DNA of 52,749 bases, from NCBI RefSeq assembly GCF_030766825.1, contig NZ_JASFDV010000044.1, positions 1 to 52,749 of the forward strand. Reading direction: 5' to 3'. A program made the translations under genes and the position numbers. The notes beneath the pieces are model-generated. The model made no database searches. It saw nothing but the letters and a program-made list of their open reading frames with translations, and had not been told where the DNA came from. Positions 34,815 to 42,844 of this stretch are shown in pieces. Positions within the stretch are counted from its first letter, which is position 1. The number at the start of each line of letters is the position of its first letter. Origin of the DNA: Nocardiopsis sp. CC223A. Lineage in GTDB: Bacteria; Actinomycetota; Actinomycetes; Streptosporangiales; Streptosporangiaceae.

Positions 34815-35192
34815 GTGGTGCGGATCACCGGAATGCGGATCGGGGACCTGGCCGCGCGGACGGGTGTCGGCGTGCGGCTGCTCCGCTACTACGAGGAGCA
34901 GGGGCCGCTGGCGCCGCGGCGCACGGCGGCGGGCCAGCGGGTGTACGCGCCGGGTGACGTGGAGACGGTGCACCGGATCCGCCGGCTGTTGGCGGCGGGG
35001 CCGGGCACCAGGGTCATCCGCACCGTTCTGGAGTGCGCGTGCGGGGGCGAGGGCGATGTGGAGCCCTGCCTGGATCCGCTGCCGGCGCAGGAGGTGGAGC
35101 ACATGGACGACGAGCCGGCCCGGCTCGCCCGGCACCGGCGGGCCGTCGCGGGGCTGCGCCCGGGGAGGCCCGCCGAGGCCGCGGCGGGCTGA
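34815..35192 (+). CDS. MerR-family transcriptional regulator
   Basis: A 125-residue regulator. GTG 34815 or GTG 34818 is the start, with AAGG just upstream. The N-terminal winged helix is canonical: MRIGDLAARTGVGVRLLRYYEEQGPLAPRRTAAGQRVY, followed by the second helix pair VETVHRIRRLLAAG. A helix leads to a Cys-Ala-Cys ... Cys stretch (ECACGGEGDVEPC), which may bind a metal, and to a dimerisation helix. MerR regulators of this kind are often divergent from aldo/keto reductases; here that partner is only a remnant, so the regulator may be orphaned. A GC-rich hairpin follows the gene. Confidence 0.9.
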   Translation: MVRITGMRIGDLAARTGVGVRLLRYYEEQGPLAPRRTAAGQRVYAPGDVETVHRIRRLLAAGPGTRVIRTVLECACGGEGDVEPCLDPLPAQEVEHMDDEPARLARHRRAVAGLRPGRPAEAAAG

Positions 35193-35211
35193 GCGCGCAC
35201 GGCGCCCCGCC

Positions 35212-35237
35212 CCGCGGGGGTCCGTCCTCCCCCGCGG
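35212..35237 (+). terminator. Hairpin after the MerR gene
   Basis: Perfect 9-base arms CCGCGGGGG/CCCCCGCGG with an 8-base loop, 20 bases after the stop codon. Confidence 0.6.
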
Positions 35238-35468
35238 CGACGGCGCGCCGAACGGGCTCAGCCGTCGGCGAAGGGTTCGAGAGCGGCGCGGTACTGCGAA
35301 CCGACCGAACCGATCAGCACCGATACCACGACACAGCCCCTAACACCCCCGGAGCCCGAACCGGATCCGCTCAGAGAGCCCGAGCCGGCTCCGGAACCCG
35401 ACCCGGTCGCGGAGGCCGAGATCGGCGACTGCTTCCACGACACCGGTAGCGAATTCCTCCCGGAACCG

Positions 35469-36083
35469 GTGCCGGCGGGTCCCTGCGACGAGCTCATGTT
35501 CGAAGTGGTCGACATCTTCCGTGGCACCACCGCACCGGACTCCTGCGACGGGGTGGACAGGAGTTCCCTCGCCGTCTCCTCCGCGGACGCGGACAGGGTG
35601 CTGTGCCTGAGCTTCTCCCACATCGGCGGCGAGGCCTACCACGCGCAGGTGGGGGAGTGCGTCTACGGGCCGAAAGACACGGAGTCCCCCTGGGGGATCA
35701 CCGCTTGCAGCACGGGGGCTTTCGAGGTTCTGCAACGCTTCGGCCGCGAGAACGACATGGGCCGGTGCACGGACAGCACCCGCTACACCGATGCCAAGGC
35801 GTTCACCAACTCTGATGACTACCTGGACGTCGTGCTGTGCCTGTCGATGATCTACCCGGACGACCTGGGCTATGCCCGGGGGAACGAGTGCCTGAGCGTG
35901 AGCCAGACGGCCTCGGGTCCGCACGCGATCTTCGCCACCAGCTGCGCGAGTGCGAACGCCGTGGTGACCGGACGCACGGGTGAGTACAACGCCGCCGGTT
36001 TCTGCGGCTACGACGGCTGGAGCACCTGGCGGAGCCGGGACTTCCCGGAACACGCCTACACCGTCTGCTGGAGATACCTCTGA
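35469..36083 (+). CDS. Septum-formation/LppU-like extracellular domain protein, apparently lacking its N-terminus
   Basis: The frame is open from 35193, but the only possible start in it is GTG 35469, which would cut into the domain. In the frame before it are a Pro/Glu-rich linker (PEPEPDPLREPEPAPEPDP) and EAEIGDCFHDTGSEF, the usual first strand of this domain. The domain (to 36083) has about ten cysteines, as in actinobacterial septum-formation or LppU-like proteins: GDCF, GPCDELMFEVVDIF, and a repeat of the pattern with ARGNECLSV and TSCAS. No signal peptide or membrane anchor is encoded in frame. The antisense strand at 35258-35345 encodes a hydrophobic CVVVSVLIGSVG segment, so a local rearrangement is possible. 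It may be a pseudogene. Confidence 0.5.
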   Translation: MPAGPCDELMFEVVDIFRGTTAPDSCDGVDRSSLAVSSADADRVLCLSFSHIGGEAYHAQVGECVYGPKDTESPWGITACSTGAFEVLQRFGRENDMGRCTDSTRYTDAKAFTNSDDYLDVVLCLSMIYPDDLGYARGNECLSVSQTASGPHAIFATSCASANAVVTGRTGEYNAAGFCGYDGWSTWRSRDFPEHAYTVCWRYL

Positions 36084-36905
36084 GGGTCCGTCCCGAGCGA
36101 CGTTCCACATCTCCGGAACGTACCCGGTACCACCCGGCCGCGCCCCCGCTCCGGGCGCGGCTGCGGCCGGCACCGACCGCCCGGGGCCGGAAGAGGGAAC
36201 GGTCGGCGGATCCCACCGGGGGCAGGGCACGGTCGTCCGAGGCTCGGCACGGGACGCCCAGGCCCTGGTCGTAGCGGGTCCCGGCCGGGTAGGTCAGCGA
36301 GATGTCCGGGAACGCCGGCACGGCGGCGACCGCCATCGCGACGGCCGCCGCGAGCAGCGCACCGCCCCGGGCCGGGTACCTGGGGCGCGCACGGTCCTTG
36401 AGCGGCTCCGGGCCGTGGACCTCTGCGGTGAACTCCTCCTTGCAGGTGGGGCGCACCACCGGGTGGATGGCCGCACCCGCGGCCGGGCGCCGCGCTTCGA
36501 CGGTCACGACCGGCCGGCGGAGTGCCGCCGTCTGCCGTGGGCCGGGCGTAGGGTCGCGGCGGGCGAGGGGTGTTCGGGCACGGACCGGTCCTTCGTGCGG
36601 CGGGCATGCACGGACCGGGTCAGGGCACCGGCCCCGCGTGGAGGCGGCCGGGTGCGGACATGCTCCCGTCTCCTGTCACCCCGTGCCGGTGGCCCCGTGA
36701 ACAGCGCGTAAAACACCGACATGCGGCGGCAAACCTTCCGGCAGAAATTCACATAACAGCACATCAAGGACGATCTGCGCTTTTAGCCTGTGCATTCCTG
36801 TACCGCTCAGGCCGCCTCGGCGGCGGGGGTGCCCGGTGCGGGGAGACGAAGACCGGGGCCGGTCCGTGCGGGGGCGCGGACCGGCCCCGAGAACACGGGG
36901 GCCAG
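36084..36905. other. Intergenic region before the glycosyltransferase gene
   Basis: About 820 bases. A minus-strand frame starting at 36507 (CKEEFTAEVHGPEPL then a hydrophobic LLAAAVAMAVAAVPAF) could be a small membrane protein, but it continues antisense into the preceding gene and is not supported. An AT-richer stretch at about 36705-36800 probably holds the glycosyltransferase promoter (TAGCCT at about 36785). Confidence 0.4.
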
Positions 36906-39323
36906 GTGAAGATCGCCTATCTGATCAACGACATGTACGGCATCGGGGGCACCATCCGCACCGTCGCCAACCAGGCGGCGGCCCTGGCCGCCCGGCACGA
37001 CGTGGAGATCGTCTCGGTGTTCCGCCACCGCGACGAGCCCGCCCTGCCCGTGCCCCCGGGGGTGCGCCTGCTCCCGCTCGTCGACGTGCGCGACCACGAC
37101 GGGTCCACCGGGGTGGGCGGCCGACCGCTGTACGAGGGATCGGAACGGGCCGGTCTCCCCCCCGTCCTCTTCCCCACCGAGGACACCCGGGGCGCCACCC
37201 ACAGCAGGCTCACCGACGACCGGCTCGAACGGTACCTGGCCACCACCGACGCCGACGTCGTCGTCGGCACCCGGCCCGGCCTCAACATCGTCATCGCCCG
37301 ATGCGCCCCCGACCACGTGGTCAAGGTCGGGCAGGAGCACCTCACCTACGAGCAGCACGCCGAATCGCTGCGGCGTGTCATGGCCGAGGAGTACCGGGGC
37401 CTGAACGCCCTCGTGACCGTCACCGAGGCCGACGCCCGCACCTACTCCCGGAACATGCCGCTGCCGGGCGTGCGGGTGCTGTCCATCCCCAACTCGGTCC
37501 CGGCCCCGCCGTTCACCACCAACGGACACAACAGCCGCACCATCGTCTCCGCCGGCAGGCTGGCCCCCAGCAAACGGCACGACCTGCTGGTGAAGGCGTT
37601 CGCGTCGCTGGCCGAGGAGTACCCCGACTGGACGCTGCGCATCTACGGCCGCGGCGACCGCCGCGGGACGCTGGCCGGACTCGTCGACTCCCTGGGGCTG
37701 CACGACCGGGTGTGGCTCATGGGCCCGCACACGCACGTGGAGGAGGCCTGGGCGCAGGGCGCGTTCGCCGCGGTGACCTCCAGCGAGGAGCCGTTCGGGA
37801 TGACCATCGTGGAGGCGATGCGCTCGGGCCTGCCGGTGGTGAGCACCGACTGCCCGCACGGGCCCGCCGCCATCATCCGCGACCAGGAGGACGGCTTCCT
37901 GGTGCCCAACAAGTCCGTGCGGGGCATCGCCGAGGGCATGTCCCGGCTCATGGCCGACGACCGGCTGCGGCGGCGCATGTCCGCGGCGGCGCTGGCCGAC
38001 TCCGAGCGGTTCGACCCGGCGAACGTGGTCCGCCTGCACGAGGGCCTGTTCTCCGACCTGGCCGGAACGCCGATGACCGCCTCCGACGTCGCTCCCCCGC
38101 CCCCGGTCCCGGCGCCGCGCGCCGAGCGCCCCGTCGCCTGCCGGGTGCGCGCCGGCGGCGACGGACTGGTGACGCTGTCGTTCACCGACCCGCCCGACCT
38201 GATCGAACTGGTGCGTTCGGGGCGACGCATCACCCTGGCCCCGGACTGGCGGGGGCAGGTGCTGGTGGACCCGGCCCGGGAACGGCTGGCCGCCGACACC
38301 TGGGAGGTGACCCGGGTCGACGGCGACCTCATCACCCCGGTGCGGGACGTGGAGATCCACCAGCAGGGCTACCCGTTGGCGCCCAAACGGACCCCGGAGC
38401 TGTCCCTGGTGATCCCGACCCGTTCGGCCAAGGGCGGCCTGCTGCTGCACGTGCGCAGGTCGGCCCACCACGCCGAGGTCGAGCACGTGGAGGCCGCCGA
38501 GGGGCTCATCACCGTCCAGGGCCGGGTGCTGGGGCACGGCGAGGCCGACGCCCGCGCCCGCATGGTGGTGCGGTTGCGCAACTCGCCCAGGACGCTGCGG
38601 GAGTTCTCCTCCCCGGTGGCGATCGGCGGCCTGTTCACCGCCGTCATCGACCCGGCGGCGGTGGTGCGCGGCCGCCACGGCGACTCCGAGACCTGGGAGC
38701 TGCGGCTGGTGCTGTCCAACGGCACCGAGTGCACCGTGGGCCGCCACCTGCCCGGGGTCGTCGGGTACAAGCGGATCATCGAGTACCCGGCCCAGGACGT
38801 CCGCCCGGCCCGCGGCCCGGGGTCGCGGGTGCGCCCCTACTACACGGTCAACGACCGGCTGGGGCTGATGACCTCGGCACTGGCGCCCACCGTGGAGGTC
38901 GAGGACGTGCGGGTGCGCGCCACCGGGCGGGGCGACCGGCTGCGGTTCGCGTTCCGGCTCACCGACGCCCTGCCCGAGGGGGTGGAGGCGGCGGTGGAGG
39001 TGGTGCGCGGCACCGACGCCGGACAGCGGTACCCGTTGGACGTGGAGGGCCGCCTGCTGACCGGGACGCCGCCGCTGCCGGCCCGCCCCGAGTACACCGC
39101 CGCCGACGGCATGCGGGCGTCCTGGCAGGTGCGGCTGCTGGTCGGCCCGGCCGGGGCGCTGAGCCGGATCGGCGCCGGGAGCGTGCTCGGGCACACCGCC
39201 CGGCGCTGGAACCACGGGCCGTACGTGCGCTCGGTGACCGCGTCGCCGCTGGCCAACGGCGACCTGAAGGTCACCGTGGCCGACGTTCACCTGTGGTCGG
39301 CGATCAACCGGCGGCTCCGGTGA
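36906..39323 (+). CDS. GT4-family glycosyltransferase with long C-terminal beta-rich extension
   Basis: An 805-residue protein. The start is GTG 36906 (MKIAYLINDMYGIGGT), chosen because it opens directly into the first Rossmann strand. The GT-B fold covers about 1-390: the GGT nucleotide-loop region, IVSAGRLAPSKRHDLLVKAF in the second half, and the E-x7-E motif in SSEEPFGMTIVEAM (near 293), then STDCPHGPAAII. These retaining enzymes add sugars from UDP- or GDP-donors. The remaining about 410 residues are beta-rich repeats with RVRPYYTVNDRLGL and SWQVRLLVG blocks seen in wall-polymer enzymes of the TagF/TagE type, so teichoic acid or envelope polymer glycosylation is plausible. Its end overlaps the convergent YezG-type gene by 20 bases. 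Confidence 0.85.
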   Translation: MKIAYLINDMYGIGGTIRTVANQAAALAARHDVEIVSVFRHRDEPALPVPPGVRLLPLVDVRDHDGSTGVGGRPLYEGSERAGLPPVLFPTEDTRGATHSRLTDDRLERYLATTDADVVVGTRPGLNIVIARCAPDHVVKVGQEHLTYEQHAESLRRVMAEEYRGLNALVTVTEADARTYSRNMPLPGVRVLSIPNSVPAPPFTTNGHNSRTIVSAGRLAPSKRHDLLVKAFASLAEEYPDWTLRIYGRGDRRGTLAGLVDSLGLHDRVWLMGPHTHVEEAWAQGAFAAVTSSEEPFGMTIVEAMRSGLPVVSTDCPHGPAAIIRDQEDGFLVPNKSVRGIAEGMSRLMADDRLRRRMSAAALADSERFDPANVVRLHEGLFSDLAGTPMTASDVAPPPPVPAPRAERPVACRVRAGGDGLVTLSFTDPPDLIELVRSGRRITLAPDWRGQVLVDPARERLAADTWEVTRVDGDLITPVRDVEIHQQGYPLAPKRTPELSLVIPTRSAKGGLLLHVRRSAHHAEVEHVEAAEGLITVQGRVLGHGEADARARMVVRLRNSPRTLREFSSPVAIGGLFTAVIDPAAVVRGRHGDSETWELRLVLSNGTECTVGRHLPGVVGYKRIIEYPAQDVRPARGPGSRVRPYYTVNDRLGLMTSALAPTVEVEDVRVRATGRGDRLRFAFRLTDALPEGVEAAVEVVRGTDAGQRYPLDVEGRLLTGTPPLPARPEYTAADGMRASWQVRLLVGPAGALSRIGAGSVLGHTARRWNHGPYVRSVTASPLANGDLKVTVADVHLWSAINRRLR

Positions 39324-40293
39324 ACGGGTCGCGCCCGCCGTTCTCGGCGCGGATCATGCGCTGCGCGCGGCCGAGCCGCTCCAGCAGCCAGTCGGGCATG
39401 TGGTCGGCGGTGCGGGGGAAGCGCACCGCGTCCCGGTAGAAGTCGCGGGGGTCGGGTTCGGCGTCGAACTCCGGCGGGTTGCCGTGATCGAAGTGGACGC
39501 CGATCTCGCGGGACTCCTTGACGGTGAGTCTGGCGGTGAACCAGGTGCCCTTGCCCGGCTGGTACATGCCGGTGCGCAGCCGGCCCAGCAGCCGGGTCGC
39601 CTCCGGCGGCAGCAGGTCCCATTCCGGGCCGTCCTCGCGGGTGACCTCCACCCGGGTGGAGGCCACGCCGATCAGCGCCTTGTGGTCGATGACGATCTCC
39701 CGCCACCGGCCCCAGACCGCCGCGATGGTGCGGTCGGCGATCTCCTGGACGGTGTCCATCATCTCCTCCGGGGTCATGTCGCCCGGGTCGATGCGGCCCT
39801 CGCGCGAGGCTCCCGGGGCGGCCAGCGCCATCCACGGCGACACCGTTTCCGGGACCAGGCCGCCCTCCAGGCGCTCCAGCAGCCAGTCCGGCATGTGGGC
39901 GCGGTCCCGGGGGAAGTGCTCCAGGTCCAGCAGGTAGCTGTCGTTGTCGCGGGGTTCGTCGAAGTGGGGTTCGTTGTCGTGGTCGTAGCGGACCCGGTAG
40001 CGGGCCGGGCGCTCCAGGTCGTAGTAGACCGTGTACCAGGTTCCGGTGCGGGGGGCGGCCATCCCCGCCCGCAGCTCCCGGAGCTCGTCGAGCAGCGCCA
40101 GGGGCGGGATGCGGCCGACGCAGCCGCCGCCGGGCATCAGGGCCTCCAGGTGGATGGACTCGCAGTCAACCAGGCCCGCGTACACCAGGCGGAGTTTGAT
40201 CCAGTCCTGCGGGGCGGCCTCCAGGAGCACCGTCCCGATCCGACGGAGGGACCGGTCCTGTTCCACCGCTGTCATCGGAGTACGTGGATGCAT
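39304..40293 (-). CDS. Tandem YezG-type (DUF600) immunity protein
   Basis: A 329-residue soluble protein made of two copies of the YezG-like fold. Copy 1 (about 15-140) has GTWYTVYYDLERPARYRVRYDHDNEP and then FPRDRAHMPDWLLERL. Copy 2 (about 180-310) has GTWFTARLTVKESREIGVHFDHGNPP and FPRTADHMPDWLLERL. In each, the W-x-x-F/Y strand, the D-H/Y-D/G-N-x-P turn and the FPR-x5-MPDWLLERL helix mark the family, which neutralises secreted or contact-dependent nuclease-type toxins. The start is ATG 40293 with AAGG upstream. No cognate toxin gene is within the window. The gene converges with the glycosyltransferase and overlaps it by 20 bases. Confidence 0.85.
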   Translation of the reverse strand: MHPRTPMTAVEQDRSLRRIGTVLLEAAPQDWIKLRLVYAGLVDCESIHLEALMPGGGCVGRIPPLALLDELRELRAGMAAPRTGTWYTVYYDLERPARYRVRYDHDNEPHFDEPRDNDSYLLDLEHFPRDRAHMPDWLLERLEGGLVPETVSPWMALAAPGASREGRIDPGDMTPEEMMDTVQEIADRTIAAVWGRWREIVIDHKALIGVASTRVEVTREDGPEWDLLPPEATRLLGRLRTGMYQPGKGTWFTARLTVKESREIGVHFDHGNPPEFDAEPDPRDFYRDAVRFPRTADHMPDWLLERLGRAQRMIRAENGGRDPFTGAAG

Positions 40294-40649
40294 ACTCTCG
40301 CCTTCTGCTCACCGGGCCACCGCCGACCGGGCGGTGGATCTGCTGATACGGAATGTGTCGGACAGCGTCCATCCTCTCCGCTGGAGTCGGTTTTTGTCGG
40401 ACACACGCGCGGGAAACCGGGGTGTGTCACGGAACCGATGCCGAACACACCCTTCCCACGTTCCCGGCCGACCGCACCCCGGCGGCCGCACCCGGCCACG
40501 GGCCTTCCGTCCACAGGGAACCCCGATCCCCTACCGGTCCCGGGAACCTCGGGGTAGGCTGCGCCCGGTGGGCCCCCATGTGGCCGGGTGCTCACCCCGT
40601 GCCACCCCCGGACCTCCCCGCCCGCCCCTTCACCCCCTCGGACGACAGC
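40294..40649. other. Divergent intergenic region with a -10-like motif
   Basis: It separates the immunity gene and the pilin-peptidase gene. TAGGCT (40555-40560) is a good actinobacterial -10, without a matching -35. A longer frame for the right-hand gene begins at ATG 40578, which gives an alternative start. No other gene is seen. Confidence 0.4.
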
Positions 40650-41723
40650 ATGGGATCGCCGCCCCCCGCCCCCCGACGACGTCACCTGCTCGGTCACCGC
40701 GAAGACGGGCAGGCCAACATCCTGCTCCTGTTCGGGCTGACCCTGGCCCTGCTGGCGCTGACGCTGCTGTTCGTGCGCGTGGGGGCGGCCGGGGACCAGC
40801 GTTCGCGGGTGCAGACCGCGGCGGACGCCGCCGCGCTGGCGGCGGTGAGCGCCCTACAGGAGTCGGCGGCCGACGACCTGGTGGAGGGGCGTTTCCCCAT
40901 GCCCCTGTTCGACGAGGACGTCGCCCGCAAGCGCGCCGAGGAGTATGCCAGGGCCAACGACGCGGTGGTGACCGACATCCGGGCCAGCGACAACGTCATG
41001 GGGCGCAACGGCAACATCGTGCGGGTGGAGGTGCGCGGGGCCATCTGCCAGAAGGAGCTGGAGGCGGACGGCTCCCGGCACTGGGGCGATGTGACCTGCG
41101 ACGGCGAGGAGGACGGGAACACACGGGTGGGGACGGCCGCGGCGATCGCGATCGCGGAGTTCCCCGAGTGCGGGCGCGACGCCGGCGGGATCTACTGCGC
41201 GGGCGGCGACATCACGAGCCTGGACCAGGCCCGCCGGGTGGTGAGCGTGCACCTGGTGGACCAGGAGGGGCGCTACGAGTTCGACCCCAGCCGGGTGGTG
41301 TTCGGCGGCGGGGCGATCGTGGACTGCGCCTCGCTGGGGCAACTGCACCCGGTCATGTGCCAGGTGCACGAGACCCTCCAGGCGGAGTTCGGCGGCTTCT
41401 ACCTGAGCGCGGGCGGTTACCGCAACGAGCCCACCAGCGACCACGGCTACGGCATGGCGGTGGACTACATGATGGCGCCCATCGGTACCGTCCCCACCGC
41501 GCCGATGCACGACAGCGCGCTGGGCGTGATCGACTGGGTCATCCAGAACGCCCACCGGCTGGGCGTCAAGGGGCTGATCTACGACCACCACCTCTGGAAC
41601 TCGGCCAAGGACCCGGTGGGCCCCTGGATGGAGGTGCGGCGCTTCCACCAGAGCACCGGGGACCTCACCCAGGACCATGTGGACCACATCCACCTGGCCG
41701 CGGGGCCGGGGGACATGCGGTAG
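40650..41723 (+). CDS. Tad-type (TadE/TadG-like) membrane anchor fused to an M15-like peptidoglycan peptidase domain
   Basis: A 357-residue protein (ATG 40650; ATG 40578 is an alternative). Residues 18-70 are EDGQANILLLFGLTLALLAL then QTAADAAALAAVSALQ, the N-terminal helix and Ala-rich amphipathic segment of TadE/TadG pilus-assembly pseudopilins. Residues about 215-357 match the ARB_07466-like/VanY-type domain: SAGGYRNEP, the zinc-site SDHGYGMAVD (about 263-272; S-x-H-x-x-G-x-A-x-D), YDHHLWN, and DHVDHIHLA (H-x-H near 345-349). So the metal ligands of an M15-type peptidoglycan peptidase are present. The topology would place the enzyme outside the membrane. Four cysteines in between may form disulfides. 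A miniature transposable element lies directly downstream. Confidence 0.82.
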   Translation: MGSPPPAPRRRHLLGHREDGQANILLLFGLTLALLALTLLFVRVGAAGDQRSRVQTAADAAALAAVSALQESAADDLVEGRFPMPLFDEDVARKRAEEYARANDAVVTDIRASDNVMGRNGNIVRVEVRGAICQKELEADGSRHWGDVTCDGEEDGNTRVGTAAAIAIAEFPECGRDAGGIYCAGGDITSLDQARRVVSVHLVDQEGRYEFDPSRVVFGGGAIVDCASLGQLHPVMCQVHETLQAEFGGFYLSAGGYRNEPTSDHGYGMAVDYMMAPIGTVPTAPMHDSALGVIDWVIQNAHRLGVKGLIYDHHLWNSAKDPVGPWMEVRRFHQSTGDLTQDHVDHIHLAAGPGDMR

Positions 41724-41737
41724 CGGCCCGGGAGGGT

Positions 41738-41863
41738 GGTCATGTCCCGTCGAGTGGTGTGAGAACACCGGCTGTTCGGACGAGGACGAGTCGCCGACCG
41801 GGGCGTTGTCGCCTTCGGTACCCGGGGGCGGAACGAAGTCACACCACTCGGCGGGACACCACC
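41738..41863. mobile_element. Type-1 miniature inverted-repeat element, intact copy (126 bp)
   Basis: The ends GGTCATGTCCCGTCGAGTGG and the complement of the right end GGTGGTGTCCCGCCGAGTGG form terminal inverted repeats. The flanks gggagggt (41730-41737) and ggcagggt (41864-41871) are an 8-base target duplication with one mismatch. The inside aligns with the interrupted copy at 10728-11084 (for example GTTCGAACAAG versus GTTCGGACGAG, and CGGAACGAAGTCACACCAC versus CGAACGAAGTCACACCAC). It lies between the pilin-peptidase gene and the DUF559 gene and encodes nothing. Confidence 0.8.
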
Positions 41864-41929
41864 GGCAGGGTTGTCCACAGGTTCGGGGAAGGGCTTGTCC
41901 GGGCCCGGGTCCGCGCCGAACCTGGATCC

Positions 41930-42835
41930 ATGACCTGTGACCCCCTGAACCCCGAGTGCCCCCCTGTCCCGGGGCACGAGCCGTCGGACCGGGAGCCGCT
42001 GCCGGACCGGGAGCCGCTGCTGCGGACGCTGCGGCCGATCGTCCCCGTGCTGTCCCCGGACGCGGTGGTGCGCGGCCTGACCGCCGCCTACCTGTGGGGC
42101 GTGGACCTGACCGCCCCCGAGGAGCGGATCATCCGGCTGCCGCCACGGGTGGCGCTGCCGCCGGGCACACCGCTGCGGGGCCTGCCGGTGGCGGTGCGCC
42201 GGGAGGTGGTACCGCCCGTCGACCGGGTGGCGGTGGCGGGGATCCCCGTCACCTCGGCGGCCCGCACCGCCGCGGAGGTGACGGCCCTGGCCCCGTCGGT
42301 GCCGGTGGCGACCGCGCGCATCGACGCCTTCCTCGCCCGGGGGCTGGTCGACCCGGGGCGGGTGCTGGGGCACCGGCACCTGTTCACGGGGACGCATGCC
42401 AAGCGGCTGTGCACGGCGGTCGGCTACGCGTCGCCGCTGAGCCAGTCCCCCGCCGAGTCGTGGCTGCGCGCGGTGATCCGGCAGGCGGGCCTGCCCCCGC
42501 CGCTGGTGCAGTGCCCGGTGCCGGTGGGCCCCCGGACGCTCCACGCCGACCTGGGGTGGCCGTGCTACCGGCTGGCGGTGGAGTACGACAGCGAGCTGCA
42601 CCATCACGGGCCGCGGCCGGAGAGACGCGACCGGGCCCGGTACACGCTGATGCGCGCGGCGGACTGGCAGGTCGTCCCGGTGACGATCCACATGCTCCAG
42701 TGCCACACCCCGAAGCTGCTGACCCGGATCCGCGACGAACTGTTCGCCCGGGGCTGGAGCTGCCCCCAGGAGCACCGGGACCGGATGCGTCTGCGCATCC
42801 GGGGCTTCGGCCGCCGGCCGCCCCGGCTGCGGTGA
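41930..42835 (+). CDS. DUF559-type (Vsr-fold) protein with AbiEi-like N-terminus
   Basis: A 301-residue protein (ATG 41930). The C-terminal part (about 165-285) is a DUF559/Vsr-like PD-(D/E)XK fold: Glu in SPAESWLRAVI, Asp in LHADLGWP, then VEYDSELHHHG and the ERRDRARYTLMRAADWQVVPV strand. The N-terminal half (about 20-150) has LTAAYLWGVDLT and GIPVTSAARTAAEV, like the cores of actinobacterial AbiEi-type regulators that are usually linked to DUF559. DUF559 proteins in actinobacteria are common orphans of unproven function; a nuclease or antitoxin-related role is inferred. The Flp-like pilin gene starts 9 bases after the stop, so the two are probably one operon. Confidence 0.82.
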   Translation: MTCDPLNPECPPVPGHEPSDREPLPDREPLLRTLRPIVPVLSPDAVVRGLTAAYLWGVDLTAPEERIIRLPPRVALPPGTPLRGLPVAVRREVVPPVDRVAVAGIPVTSAARTAAEVTALAPSVPVATARIDAFLARGLVDPGRVLGHRHLFTGTHAKRLCTAVGYASPLSQSPAESWLRAVIRQAGLPPPLVQCPVPVGPRTLHADLGWPCYRLAVEYDSELHHHGPRPERRDRARYTLMRAADWQVVPVTIHMLQCHTPKLLTRIRDELFARGWSCPQEHRDRMRLRIRGFGRRPPRLR

Positions 42836-42844
42836 GGGGGCGCC

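Noticed and set aside
35803..36507. Minus-strand frame with a hydrophobic segment, possible small membrane protein
   Set aside because: It runs antisense into a gene with clear domain features, its second half is Arg-rich shadow, and it has no recognisable family.
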